A stretch of DNA of 64,000 nucleotides from an uncultured Draconibacterium sp. (GTDB lineage Bacteria; Bacteroidota; Bacteroidia; Bacteroidales; Prolixibacteraceae), in the NCBI RefSeq assembly GCF_963675065.1, contig NZ_OY775905.1, positions 496,001 through 560,000 of the forward strand. Direction: 5' to 3'. The notes under the pieces were generated by a model, which saw only the letters and a list, made by a program, of their open reading frames with translations, ran no database searches and was not told the DNA's origin. Made by a program: the position numbers and the translations under genes. Of the stretch, positions 25,611 through 34,377 are shown in pieces. The first letter of the stretch is position 1. Each line of letters opens with the position of its first letter.

Positions 25611-27509
25611 CTAGTATGCCCTGGCGTCTTTTCCTTCAATGTAATTGATGAATGATCCGTTAACCACCCTGTTTCCACCGGGAGTTGGGAAATTACCGGT
25701 AAAATACCAGTCACCTAAATCATTCGGACAAGCCTTATGCAGATTTTCGATTGACTGATAAACAATCTCCACCTCCGCATTACAATCTTCCGGCTTCAGC
25801 AATTCAGCAATTTTTGCAGAAACCTCTTCGGCTGTAAATGGCTTATAAATTTCGCGTACGTAGTTTACCATTTCTTCTTTTGGCAAATTCTCCTGTTCTT
25901 TACACTTTTTATAAACCTGCTGAATCAGCGACTCTTTACCATGATCTTTCAGTAATTCGATAGCCGCGTTAAAGGCAATAAATTTATCCAAACGCGCCAT
26001 ATCAATTCCATAACAATCAGGGTAACGAATTTGCGGTGCCGACGAAACAACAATAATCTTTTTCGGTTGCAATCGGTCAAGTATTTTTAAGATACTCTTT
26101 TTCAATGTTGTACCGCGCACAATCGAATCGTCGATGATAACCAGCGTATCTTTATCTTTCTGAATCACTCCGTAGGTAACGTCGTAAACGTGAGCTACCA
26201 AATCATCACGACTGGCATCGTCGGCGATAAAGGTCCGCAACTTCACATCTTTAATGGCAATTTTCTCTACCCTTGGCTCAAACGATAAAATTCGTTTGAT
26301 ATCCTTGTCGGTTAACGAACCATTTTTTTGCTGAATCTGATCGATTTTCCAATCTACCAAATGACTACGAACACCATCAACCAAACCATAGAAAGCGGTT
26401 TCTGCGGTGTTCGGGATGTACGAAAATACGGTATTTTCGTAATCGTAATCCACAGCTTCCAAAACAATAGGAGTCAGCAATCGCCCCAGCTGTTTTCTTT
26501 CCTGGTAAATCGCCTTATCGCTACCACGCGAAAAATAAATTCGCTCGAACGAACAAGACTTCCTTTTATGCGGGACACGGATCATTTCTCTCGAGATCTT
26601 ACCGTTCTTTCTAATAATCAATCCTTCGCCGGGGCCAATCTCCTGAACTTCTCCTTCCTGCAGGTTCATTACCGTTTGGATTACAGGACGCTCTGAAGCT
26701 ACCACCACAATTTCATCGTCGGCATAATAATGCGCCGGACGAATTCCCCACGGATCACGAACAACGAATGCATCGCCATGCCCAATCAATCCGGCCATAG
26801 TATAACCACCATCCCAGTCTTTTGAGGCACGTTCCAGAATATTCTGAACATCGATGTTCTGCTCAATCAACGGCGAAATCTCGTTATTATCGTATCCTTC
26901 GTTTTTATATTTTCTAAAAAGATATTGGTTCTCCTCATCAAGGAAATGCCCCACTTTTTCAAGTGCAGTTACAGTATCGGTATAAGCTTTTGGGTGCTGC
27001 CCCAGGTTAAGTAACACATTAAAAAGCTCATCAGTATTTGTCAGGTTAAAGTTACCTGCCAACACAAGATTACGCGACTTCCAGTTATTTTGTCGCATTA
27101 CCGGATGCGTAAAATCAATGCTGTTTTTCCCGAAGGTTCCGTAGCGCAAGTGCCCCAGGTAAAGCGTTCCGGCAAACGGGAAATTGTTTTCTGCCCATTC
27201 CGGGTCATTAATGTCGAAGTTGTTTCGTTTCGCTTTTTTCAAAGGCTTGTTCACCTTGTCAAAAACGTCTTTTATTGGATTTGGCTCAATCGAGCGGAAC
27301 CGACTAATGTACGGATTTCCCGGATCGAGTTCTGATTTTACACAGCAAATTCCGGCGCCATCCTGTCCCCGGTTGTGCTGTTTTTCCATCAAAAGATACA
27401 ACTTGTTCAGTCCGTACTTCCAGGTACCATACTTTTTATGGTAGTAAGAAAGCGGTTTTAACAAACGAATTAAAGCAATGCCACACTCGTGTTTAATTTG
27501 GTCACTCAT
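25611..27509 (-). CDS. PurF-family amidophosphoribosyltransferase-like protein, long form
   Basis: The N-terminal class II glutamine amidotransferase domain starts MSDQIKHECGIAL, placing the nucleophile Cys at residue 9 behind an eight-residue propeptide; RGQDGAGI is the conserved glutamine-site loop. The C-terminal phosphoribosyltransferase domain carries the PRPP motif LVIIDDSIVRGTTL. Classic PurF is about 470-500 aa; this 632-aa form has insertions in both domains and is a Bacteroidetes type that may coexist with a normal purF elsewhere. It may make phosphoribosylamine for purine synthesis, but its separate role is not established. It overlaps the upstream SPOR gene by 8 bp. Confidence 0.85.
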   Translation of the reverse strand: MSDQIKHECGIALIRLLKPLSYYHKKYGTWKYGLNKLYLLMEKQHNRGQDGAGICCVKSELDPGNPYISRFRSIEPNPIKDVFDKVNKPLKKAKRNNFDINDPEWAENNFPFAGTLYLGHLRYGTFGKNSIDFTHPVMRQNNWKSRNLVLAGNFNLTNTDELFNVLLNLGQHPKAYTDTVTALEKVGHFLDEENQYLFRKYKNEGYDNNEISPLIEQNIDVQNILERASKDWDGGYTMAGLIGHGDAFVVRDPWGIRPAHYYADDEIVVVASERPVIQTVMNLQEGEVQEIGPGEGLIIRKNGKISREMIRVPHKRKSCSFERIYFSRGSDKAIYQERKQLGRLLTPIVLEAVDYDYENTVFSYIPNTAETAFYGLVDGVRSHLVDWKIDQIQQKNGSLTDKDIKRILSFEPRVEKIAIKDVKLRTFIADDASRDDLVAHVYDVTYGVIQKDKDTLVIIDDSIVRGTTLKKSILKILDRLQPKKIIVVSSAPQIRYPDCYGIDMARLDKFIAFNAAIELLKDHGKESLIQQVYKKCKEQENLPKEEMVNYVREIYKPFTAEEVSAKIAELLKPEDCNAEVEIVYQSIENLHKACPNDLGDWYFTGNFPTPGGNRVVNGSFINYIEGKDARAY

Positions 27510-27966
27510 ACTGATTTTGTTTCAACAATGGAAAATCTATTACATCAGGAACAATAAAAGCAGCGGGATAATTTTTTTGAACTTGCTTATACAACTTCAA
27601 AGCCTCATTTTTCGTTCTAAAATCGCCTACACGAACCCGAAAGTTTGGTGCAATAAATTTTATATGAACGGGAAAATCCGGGTAGTTTGTCAGAAATTCA
27701 GTTTTTAGGTTCAGGGCTTTTTCTTTAGCGTCCAAACTTGAACTAAAAAAGATCTCAACCCTGTATCCATCCATCCCCTCTCTTTTTTGGTTCTTTTCAA
27801 TATGCCATTTTAGCATTTTGTCGAGCCGTGCGTCTCTATTCACATCAAGTCGTTCCAAAATTGCAATGCTACTTGTATCAGCAGCCATTTCTTCAGAAAG
27901 ATCAACTTGGGCGAACGAGAAGTTTGTGGCCAACAGACCAACTAAAACCAGCAAAAAAGTCCTCAT
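27502..27966 (-). CDS. Secreted SPOR-domain protein
   Basis: A signal peptide (MRTFLLVLVGLLATNFSFAQ) is followed by a short helical region and a C-terminal SPOR domain (about residues 75-140, with YRVEIFFSSSLDAKEKA and FRVRVGDFRTKNEALKL). SPOR domains bind denuded glycan strands of peptidoglycan. The frame reaches back to an ATG at 28035, but a promoter element lies between the two ATGs and the signal peptide begins here, so this start is preferred. Its stop overlaps the PurF-like gene. Confidence 0.85.
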   Translation of the reverse strand: MRTFLLVLVGLLATNFSFAQVDLSEEMAADTSSIAILERLDVNRDARLDKMLKWHIEKNQKREGMDGYRVEIFFSSSLDAKEKALNLKTEFLTNYPDFPVHIKFIAPNFRVRVGDFRTKNEALKLYKQVQKNYPAAFIVPDVIDFPLLKQNQYE

Positions 27967-27988
27967 TATTCCTTTTTTATTGAGTGCG

Positions 27989-27996
27989 CAAATATA
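27989..27996 (-). promoter_or_regulatory. Promoter -7 element for the SPOR/PurF-like unit
   Basis: TATATTTG on the minus strand matches TAnnTTTG exactly, 22 bp before the chosen ATG. It decides against the upstream start. Confidence 0.6.
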
Positions 27997-28168
27997 ATCT
28001 AAAAACATATAAAACACGAACGGTTTTATCCACATAACATTGCCTTTAATCTTTAAGTAATATGAGAGCCCGAAAACGACGCATTTGCCCGTTGATATTT
28101 TTTTAATTGCTTTTTCAGGATTTTAAAACTTAACCTAACTTTACCGCCACATTAATACTAATGAAGAT

Positions 28169-28522
28169 ATGGAAAATTTAGTGGAAGAATTTGGCAGCTA
28201 TAGGGCAAAAATGAATGAAAAAATACTGGCTTCGGACAACAAAGTTATGAAGCGCATTTTTAGTCTCGACACATTAACTTATAAAGAAGGTGCACTGGGT
28301 GCCAACGTAAAAGAAATGCTGGGGCTGGCAACATCGCTGGTGCTGCGTTGCGACGACTGCGTAAAATACCACCTCGAGAAATGCCACGAACTAAATGTTA
28401 CCACCGACGAAGTTTTTGAGGTTTTTAGCGTAGCCAATGTAGTAGGCGGAACCATTTGCATTCCGCACACCCGAAGAGCCGTTGAATACTGGGAAGAACT
28501 GAACAAATTAAAAAAAGATTAA
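28169..28522 (+). CDS. Carboxymuconolactone decarboxylase family protein (AhpD-like)
   Basis: A 117-aa single-domain protein with the AhpD-type redox motif CDDCVKYH (Cys-X2-Cys-X3-His) around residues 59-66. Such proteins act as peroxidase partners or thiol-disulfide enzymes; true decarboxylases lack this CxxC. It lies 48 bp upstream of the NifX-like gene, probably co-transcribed. The substrate is unknown. Confidence 0.88.
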   Translation: MENLVEEFGSYRAKMNEKILASDNKVMKRIFSLDTLTYKEGALGANVKEMLGLATSLVLRCDDCVKYHLEKCHELNVTTDEVFEVFSVANVVGGTICIPHTRRAVEYWEELNKLKKD

Positions 28523-28570
28523 ACATTTTGGGATATAATTGTTATTATTAAAATCTAAAAGAGTTATACT

Positions 28571-28891
28571 ATGAGTAAAATATTTGCGATTACATCCTCG
28601 GGCAAAACAGAAAAGTCATTTCTCGACCTGCGTTTTGGGAAGTGTGAATACATTGTACTGTTTGATGTTAATAAAAACCAGTATTCCATTGAGGAGAATA
28701 AATTTATTGAAGAATCGCACAGTGGAATTAAATTAGTTGATTTTTTAAAAGAACAGGGAGTAACCACCATTGTAACCGGCGAAGTTGGGCCAATGGTTAG
28801 TGAGCGTTTAGAAAAAGAAAAACTACAATTAGTGCTTTTACACGAAGAGCGCATTCGTGTTGACGAAATTATGGACAGAATAGAAAGCTAA
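28571..28891 (+). CDS. NifB/NifX-like iron-molybdenum cofactor family protein
   Basis: The 106-aa protein matches the small dinitrogenase FeMo-cofactor biosynthesis fold: an N-terminal strand KIFAITSSG, FGKCEYIVLFD and the late GVTTIVTGEVGPM. In organisms without nitrogenase such stand-alone proteins are of unknown role, possibly metal-cluster handling. No nitrogenase gene is in the window. Its stop overlaps the convergent yjjX-like gene by 4 bp. Confidence 0.8.
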   Translation: MSKIFAITSSGKTEKSFLDLRFGKCEYIVLFDVNKNQYSIEENKFIEESHSGIKLVDFLKEQGVTTIVTGEVGPMVSERLEKEKLQLVLLHEERIRVDEIMDRIES

Positions 28892-29406
28892 TATAAACCG
28901 GGGTTTAAAAATGGCACCAACGCCAGCTGTACCGCCTGTTTGTAAAGGGCGGTCCGGTTAATTTTATTCCCCGTTAAAATCCCCACTGCACCCGCTTTTT
29001 GTTTCGAGTTTTCTTGTTTAAACAAAATATCGTTGGCCTCGCCCAACTCATAACCTTCGGCAATTAACGCTGCCACCTTGCCCGGCAACTGAAAACTTGT
29101 TGTTCGTGACTTGCCTGTTTTCTCACCCGATGTAATAACGATCCAGGCAAAAGCTTCAATTTCCTTACAATTTACCGCAAGTCCACCTTCAATACCCACC
29201 CAATAGTCGGCATCGCTAAATTCATTTCGGGCATTCTCCACGCGGTTTAACGCCCCTTTTAATGTTTCCTCATCACTTTTGGGCTGATCCGAAACACCCG
29301 ATTCAACCGAAACACCCTGCACATCAATCCCTTCAAAATAGGCACTAAATCCTGCATGCGTGGCATTTATTTTTACCGGATTTTTTGAGGCCACAACTAT
29401 CTTCAT
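28888..29406 (-). CDS. Inosine/xanthosine triphosphatase (YjjX family)
   Basis: A 172-aa house-cleaning NTPase that removes inosine and xanthosine triphosphates. The N-terminus MKIVVASKNPVKINATHAGF and the blocks VSDQPKSDEET and YWVGIEGG are typical of YjjX. It is a single-gene unit between convergent and divergent neighbours. Confidence 0.88.
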   Translation of the reverse strand: MKIVVASKNPVKINATHAGFSAYFEGIDVQGVSVESGVSDQPKSDEETLKGALNRVENARNEFSDADYWVGIEGGLAVNCKEIEAFAWIVITSGEKTGKSRTTSFQLPGKVAALIAEGYELGEANDILFKQENSKQKAGAVGILTGNKINRTALYKQAVQLALVPFLNPGLY

Positions 29407-29474
29407 CTGTTTTAATTTTTTTTTGATTTTTAAATATTCAAAAAACTTAAATACATTCAGGAACTCGCATAAAT

Positions 29475-29482
29475 TAACTTTG
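29475..29482 (+). promoter_or_regulatory. Promoter -7 element for the GNAT gene at 29.5 kb
   Basis: TAACTTTG matches TAnnTTTG exactly, 57 bp upstream of the ATG; no -33 TTG is visible at the standard distance. Confidence 0.45.
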
Positions 29483-29539
29483 GGCGGAAATTAATGATTT
29501 CTGTGGAATTATTATTTTCGTTGGTTTCAAACTTATAAC

Positions 29540-29986
29540 ATGATAATACGACAAGCAACTTTAAAAGACCACAAATCCTTAGTAGAATTTCAGTTGGCAA
29601 TGGCGCACGAAACAGAAGGCATTGAACTACACGCGCCAACCGTAGAGAAAGGTGTTAAAGCCGTTTTAAACGACAGCAACAAAGGACACTATTACGTTGC
29701 CGAAAAAAACGGGCAGGTAGTAAGTTCGTTGCTAACCACTTTCGAATGGAGCGACTGGCGCAACGGAACAATTTTGTGGATACAATCGGTTTATGTGATG
29801 CCCGAATTCAGACGAAAAGGCGTGTACCGCAAAATGTATGCACACATAAAAGATATAGTAATGAAAGCCGACAACCTTAACGGAATTCGCCTTTACGCCG
29901 ACAAAACAAATGTGGCAGCACAAAAAACCTACGAAAATCTGGGAATGAACCAGGACCACTATGTTACGTTTGAATGGATGAAGTAG
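29540..29986 (+). CDS. GNAT family N-acetyltransferase
   Basis: A 148-aa acetyltransferase with the acetyl-CoA strand IQSVYVMPEFRRKGVYRKM (Arg/Gly-rich motif A, about residues 80-98) and a C-terminal GIRLYADKTNVAAQKTYENLGM block. The substrate is unknown. It is one of five GNAT-type genes in the window. Confidence 0.88.
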   Translation: MIIRQATLKDHKSLVEFQLAMAHETEGIELHAPTVEKGVKAVLNDSNKGHYYVAEKNGQVVSSLLTTFEWSDWRNGTILWIQSVYVMPEFRRKGVYRKMYAHIKDIVMKADNLNGIRLYADKTNVAAQKTYENLGMNQDHYVTFEWMK

Positions 29987-30025
29987 TGTTTAGTTTTTAT
30001 TGAATGGCCCAAAAACGAATAACGC

Positions 30026-30688
30026 ATGAGCAGTTATATCTATAAACTTATTGCAGAGGGAGAGCATCAGCAGCAGGATTTTAAGTTTTGTATTAGCGAC
30101 TCGAAAAAAATTGCCAAATCGCTAGTGGCCTTTGCCAATACCGATGGCGGACGTTTGCTTATTGGCGTAAAAGACAATGGTAAAATTGCAGGCATTAGCA
30201 GCGATGAAGAATTCTACATGATTGAATCTGCGGCAAAAATATATAGCAAACCTCAAATTGATTTTACCACAAAACAATGGACAATTGAGGGAAAAACCGT
30301 TTTGGAGATCGGGATTGAAGCCAGCGAGAAGAAGCCACATTTTGCCAAAGACGAAAACGGGAAATGGCTGGCCTACATCCGGCAGAAAGACGAAAATATT
30401 TTGGCCCATAAAATACAAATCGAAGTGTGGAGAAAGGAAAAAAGTTCGAAAGGCGTATACTTTAGCTACTCCGACGACGAGCGTTTTCTGATCGATTACT
30501 TACGAAAAAATGATTCCATCACCTTTTCAAAACTCATACGAAAAGCACGTTTATCGCGTAAAAAGGCGGAAGAAATATTGAGCAACTTTGTAATTATCGA
30601 CATTATAAAAATGTATACCACGCTTGACGGAACTTATTTTTCACTGAATACCGAGTTCGATAAAGAAGAAATTGAAAAGTTCAGCTGA
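30026..30688 (+). CDS. AlbA_2 (Schlafen-like) domain protein
   Basis: Residues about 12-130 form an AlbA_2/divergent AAA-4 domain: QQDFKFCISDSKKIAKSL, then FANTDGGRLLIGVKDNG, the family hallmark. A charged linker and a C-terminal winged-helix-like region (about 150-205, SKLIRKARLSRKKAEEIL) follow. Proteins of this type are usually nucleic-acid-binding regulators of uncertain target. It starts 39 bp after the GNAT gene. Confidence 0.82.
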   Translation: MSSYIYKLIAEGEHQQQDFKFCISDSKKIAKSLVAFANTDGGRLLIGVKDNGKIAGISSDEEFYMIESAAKIYSKPQIDFTTKQWTIEGKTVLEIGIEASEKKPHFAKDENGKWLAYIRQKDENILAHKIQIEVWRKEKSSKGVYFSYSDDERFLIDYLRKNDSITFSKLIRKARLSRKKAEEILSNFVIIDIIKMYTTLDGTYFSLNTEFDKEEIEKFS

Positions 30689-30778
30689 CTTTTCAAAACT
30701 ATTCACAGATTTTTATTGTTAATTTAAAGTTCAATAATCAAAATGCTATATTTTTACAGCTACTAAATAAAGAAAGAC

Positions 30779-31933
30779 ATGTTACAAAAATTATTTTTTT
30801 CAATTGCCTTTTGTGCCCTCACTTTCGGCACATTTGCGCAAGATGCATATTTGAATGCAGATTCAGAAGATACAGATAAAACCTACCAGGGTAAAGCCCC
30901 TTACAAGGTAAAAATGTATCCCCAAAAGTTTAAGACCGAGAAACCAAAAAACATCATTTTCCTTATCGGGGACGGGATGGGAGTAAGCCAGGTTTTCGCC
31001 GGAATTACAGCTAACCAGGGACACCTGTTTCTCGACAACTTTCGTCACATTGGTTTTTCAAAAACCCAGTCGGCCGATAATTATATTACCGACTCGGCAG
31101 CCGGCGGAACAGCCTTGGCATGTGGTGTAAAAACATACAACGGTGCTATTGGTGTTAATACAGATACCGCTAAAGTAAAATCAATACTTGAGGAAGCTGA
31201 AGCTAAAGGTTTGGCAACAGGGCTGGTTTCAACATCGGCAATTACACATGCCACTCCGGCATCGTTTATTGCGCATCAGCCCAGCCGGAATATGTACGAA
31301 GCCATTGCTGCTGATTTCCTGAATACCGATATCGATGTATTTATTGGTGGAGGAAACGATCACTTTACAAAACGTAAGGATGGTCGCAACCTTGCAAATG
31401 AATTAAAGGAAGAAGGCTACACTGTTGAAACCGACATAAACAAAATAGCAAAAGTAAAAAGTGGAAAACTGGCCGGATTAACTGCCGGTGTTCACAATGG
31501 CAGAACAGCAGAACGTGGCGATATGTTGCCGGTTGCAACATCAACCGCACTTAATATCTTGGATAATAACGACAAAGGATTTTTCCTGATGGTTGAAGGT
31601 TCGCAAATTGACTGGGGCGGACACGCCAGCAGTACCGTTTACATTGTGGAAGACATGCTTGATTTTGACCAGACCATTGGCAAAGCCCTTGAGTTTGCAG
31701 CAAAAGACGGCGAAACACTGGTATTGGTTACTGCCGACCACGAAACAGGAGGAATGGCAATTACAGGTGGCGACATGAGCAAAGGAATTGTAAAAGCCGA
31801 TTACCCAACAACCGGGCATTCGGCAGTTATGGTGCCGGTATTTGCATATGGCCCGGGAGCTGAAGAGTTTACGGGGATCATGGAGAATACCGATATTAAC
31901 GACAAAATGAAAAAGCTACTACTTGGCAAATAG
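30779..31933 (+). CDS. Secreted alkaline phosphatase
   Basis: A signal peptide ending near Ala-Gln (residues 1-21) is followed by the PhoA-superfamily core. Metal and active-site blocks are visible: IFLIGDGMGVSQ (first metal Asp), ITDSAAGGTA (nucleophile Ser), SQIDWGGHASS, TADHETGGMAI and TGHSAVMVPVFAYGPGA. It should release phosphate from monoesters in the periplasm. The 384-aa length is on the short side but all blocks are present. No pho box was recognised. Confidence 0.93.
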   Translation: MLQKLFFSIAFCALTFGTFAQDAYLNADSEDTDKTYQGKAPYKVKMYPQKFKTEKPKNIIFLIGDGMGVSQVFAGITANQGHLFLDNFRHIGFSKTQSADNYITDSAAGGTALACGVKTYNGAIGVNTDTAKVKSILEEAEAKGLATGLVSTSAITHATPASFIAHQPSRNMYEAIAADFLNTDIDVFIGGGNDHFTKRKDGRNLANELKEEGYTVETDINKIAKVKSGKLAGLTAGVHNGRTAERGDMLPVATSTALNILDNNDKGFFLMVEGSQIDWGGHASSTVYIVEDMLDFDQTIGKALEFAAKDGETLVLVTADHETGGMAITGGDMSKGIVKADYPTTGHSAVMVPVFAYGPGAEEFTGIMENTDINDKMKKLLLGK

Positions 31934-31954
31934 AAAGTACCTTATATTTCATAA

Positions 31955-31993
31955 AGCCGGCATTGACAAATCAAGTTCAACGCCGGTTTTTTT
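31955..31993 (+). terminator. Terminator of the alkaline phosphatase gene
   Basis: CCGGCATTGA pairs with TCAACGCCGG (one mismatch) across a 10-nt loop, followed by seven T. Confidence 0.85.
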
Positions 31994-32040
31994 ATGATAT
32001 ATCGGCATTGTTTATTATTTTGTCGGTCAAATTTTAACTT

Positions 32041-32988
32041 ATGAAAGAAGCATTGGAAGTTCTCGACAATGTCAGGCTTAATTTTTCTCCAACAGGTTTA
32101 TTAGCACTTAATATTACCATTGCATTTATAATGTTTGGGGTTGCCCTCGATATTAAAATCGAGCATTTCAAACAACTTATAATGCGTCCGAAGTCAGTTA
32201 TAGTTGGTATTATTTCACAATTTGTGCTTCTTCCTGCAGTAACATTTTTATTTGTTCTACTGATAAATCCTACTCCAACAGTCGCCCTCGGCATGTTGTT
32301 AATTGCATCGTGCCCGGGTGGTAATATATCTAATTTTATGAGTGCCATGGCAAAAGGCAATCTTGCGCTATCGGTAAGTTTAACCGCTATTGCTACATTG
32401 GCCGCCACTTTTATGACACCTATTAATTTTGCACTTTGGGGCGATCTGTTTATTAACTTTTACAATAACCAGGGTGCCGGCGAATATCTTGTTCCTATAA
32501 AAATCGATTTCTTCCAAATGGTGCAAACTGTAGTAATTTTGTTGGGTATTCCGGTTATTGCAGGCTTACTGGTAGCACAATACTTTCCCATATTAACGCA
32601 TAAAATCAAAAAACCAATCCGTAAATTATCAATCGTAATTTTTATCGGATTTGTGATTGCATTGTTAAGTGCCAATTTCGAACACTTCAAAAATTTCGTT
32701 CACCTGGTATTTATTATCGTACTTATCCATAATGCTCTTGCGCTAGTGACAGGATTTAGTATCAGCAGTATTTTTCGTTTGCCACGAATTGACAAAAGAA
32801 CTATTACCATCGAAACCGGTATCCAAAATTCCGGACTGGCGCTCGTGCTCATGTTTAATCCCAAAATATTTCCTCCCGAACTGGAGCTTGGTGGCATGAC
32901 AATTATCGCAGCCTGGTGGGGTGTTTGGCATATTTTAAGCGGATTTGCCGTATCTTCGTTTATGGCACGTTTTAGATTAACCAAGTAA
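32041..32988 (+). CDS. Bile acid:sodium symporter family (BASS) transporter
   Basis: A 315-aa membrane protein of about nine to ten helices. Family features include FGVALDIKIEHFKQL near the N-terminus, LLIASCPGGNISNFMSAMAKGN (the crossover region) and ETGIQNSGLALVLMF late in the sequence. In bacteria these sodium-coupled carriers move organic anions; the substrate here is unknown. The acyltransferase gene starts 14 bp downstream. Confidence 0.9.
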   Translation: MKEALEVLDNVRLNFSPTGLLALNITIAFIMFGVALDIKIEHFKQLIMRPKSVIVGIISQFVLLPAVTFLFVLLINPTPTVALGMLLIASCPGGNISNFMSAMAKGNLALSVSLTAIATLAATFMTPINFALWGDLFINFYNNQGAGEYLVPIKIDFFQMVQTVVILLGIPVIAGLLVAQYFPILTHKIKKPIRKLSIVIFIGFVIALLSANFEHFKNFVHLVFIIVLIHNALALVTGFSISSIFRLPRIDKRTITIETGIQNSGLALVLMFNPKIFPPELELGGMTIIAAWWGVWHILSGFAVSSFMARFRLTK

Positions 32989-33002
32989 TTTGAATTAGTA
33001 AG

Positions 33003-34340
33003 ATGAAATACGAAAAGTGGTCATTGGGATACTGGCTTTTAAAACAGTATGTCCGTTTTGTCGACTGGATCATTCATAAGAAAATTATTTTAAACGGGAC
33101 AGAAAACATCCCCCGTAATAAACCAATACTTATTGCCCCCAACCATCAGAATGCTTTAAGCGATCCGATGGCTATACTTTTACACACCCGTTTTCAGCCG
33201 GTATGGCTGGCACGTGCCGATATTTTTAAACCCGGATTCATAACACTGGCATTACGTTTTCTGAAAATTATGCCTGTTTACCGCATGCGCGACGGGAAAG
33301 ATCAGCTTGCAAAAAATGAAAAGACTTTTGCCGACTCAATAAAAGTACTGGAGAATAATTGTGCACTGGCCCTTTTCCCTGAGGCAGCACACTCGGCAAA
33401 ACGACAAATGTTATCGCACAAAAAAGCGGTGCCGCGTATTGTTTTTCAGGCCGAAGAAAAAGCAGAAAATAACCTGGATATCCACATTGTGCCAACCGGA
33501 ATTTATTACAGCAGTTACTGGAAATTTAACCGTAGTGTGTTGGTTAATTTTGGTGAGCCAATTCTGGTCAATGATTTTCTGGAAGCCTATAATGAAAATC
33601 CCAGCGCTGCAACACTTATTTTGCGCGATGCACTGGAAGAAGCTATTGAACCGCTAACGTTAAACATTAAAAGCAAAGAGAATTACGAGATTTTCGAGCT
33701 TATCCGGGCGATTTACGGAAAAGCTTTTGCCCGAAAAACAGGTCCGCAAAATGGATTTGTTCAGCGCTTTAAAAGTGATCAGCAACTGGTAAAAAAATTA
33801 GATGAGCTTGAAACCATCAATAAAGAAAATACGGAAAAGATTTGCAGCGACGCAAAACGATTCGATGCACAAGTGCGGAAATACGGTTTGCGCTCGTGGC
33901 TGGTTGAAAATCCGGATAATAACTTCTGGAAACTTGGCTTCAACAAACTGCTTTTGCTGATCACCTTGCCGGTTTTTGCTTATGGATTTCTGTTTAACGC
34001 CATTCCGTTTTTTGTCATCGATACTATTGTTCGAAAAAAAATAAAAGACTTTGCCTTTTGGAGTTCATTCTCTCTGGTTTTGGGCTTTACCCTCTTCCCT
34101 ATTGTTTATTTACTCGAGCTTTGGGCAGTATCGGACTGGCTCCCACTGTGGTGGCATAAACTGTTGTTTTTTGCAGCACTGCCCTTTGCCGGGAAACTGG
34201 CCTTTCGCTGGTACATTCTTTTGCTAAAAACAATTGGCAGAGGACGACTCTTCATTTTAAAAGCATTCAGAAAACAACAGTGGCAAAGTTTAAAAAATCA
34301 ACAGGAAAAACTTTTTGATGAACTGGACAAAATAATCTGA
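33003..34340 (+). CDS. PlsC-superfamily acyltransferase with C-terminal membrane region
   Basis: The N-terminal half is a glycerolipid acyltransferase: APNHQNALSDPMA (HX4D-type motif) and LFPEAAHSAKRQ. The C-terminal 130 residues carry three or four hydrophobic segments (starting KLLLLITLPVFAYGFLFN), an arrangement seen in a Bacteroidetes group of 430-450 aa annotated as lysophospholipid acyltransferases. It follows the BASS gene by 14 bp. Confidence 0.85.
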   Translation: MKYEKWSLGYWLLKQYVRFVDWIIHKKIILNGTENIPRNKPILIAPNHQNALSDPMAILLHTRFQPVWLARADIFKPGFITLALRFLKIMPVYRMRDGKDQLAKNEKTFADSIKVLENNCALALFPEAAHSAKRQMLSHKKAVPRIVFQAEEKAENNLDIHIVPTGIYYSSYWKFNRSVLVNFGEPILVNDFLEAYNENPSAATLILRDALEEAIEPLTLNIKSKENYEIFELIRAIYGKAFARKTGPQNGFVQRFKSDQQLVKKLDELETINKENTEKICSDAKRFDAQVRKYGLRSWLVENPDNNFWKLGFNKLLLLITLPVFAYGFLFNAIPFFVIDTIVRKKIKDFAFWSSFSLVLGFTLFPIVYLLELWAVSDWLPLWWHKLLFFAALPFAGKLAFRWYILLLKTIGRGRLFILKAFRKQQWQSLKNQQEKLFDELDKII

Positions 34341-34377
34341 CCAAGTAATTCACAACCAAAACAATAAAACTACTACC

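Noticed and set aside
28571..28891. Evidence for nitrogen fixation from a NifX-like protein
   Set aside because: Stand-alone members of this fold are common in organisms without nitrogenase, and no nif structural gene is present.
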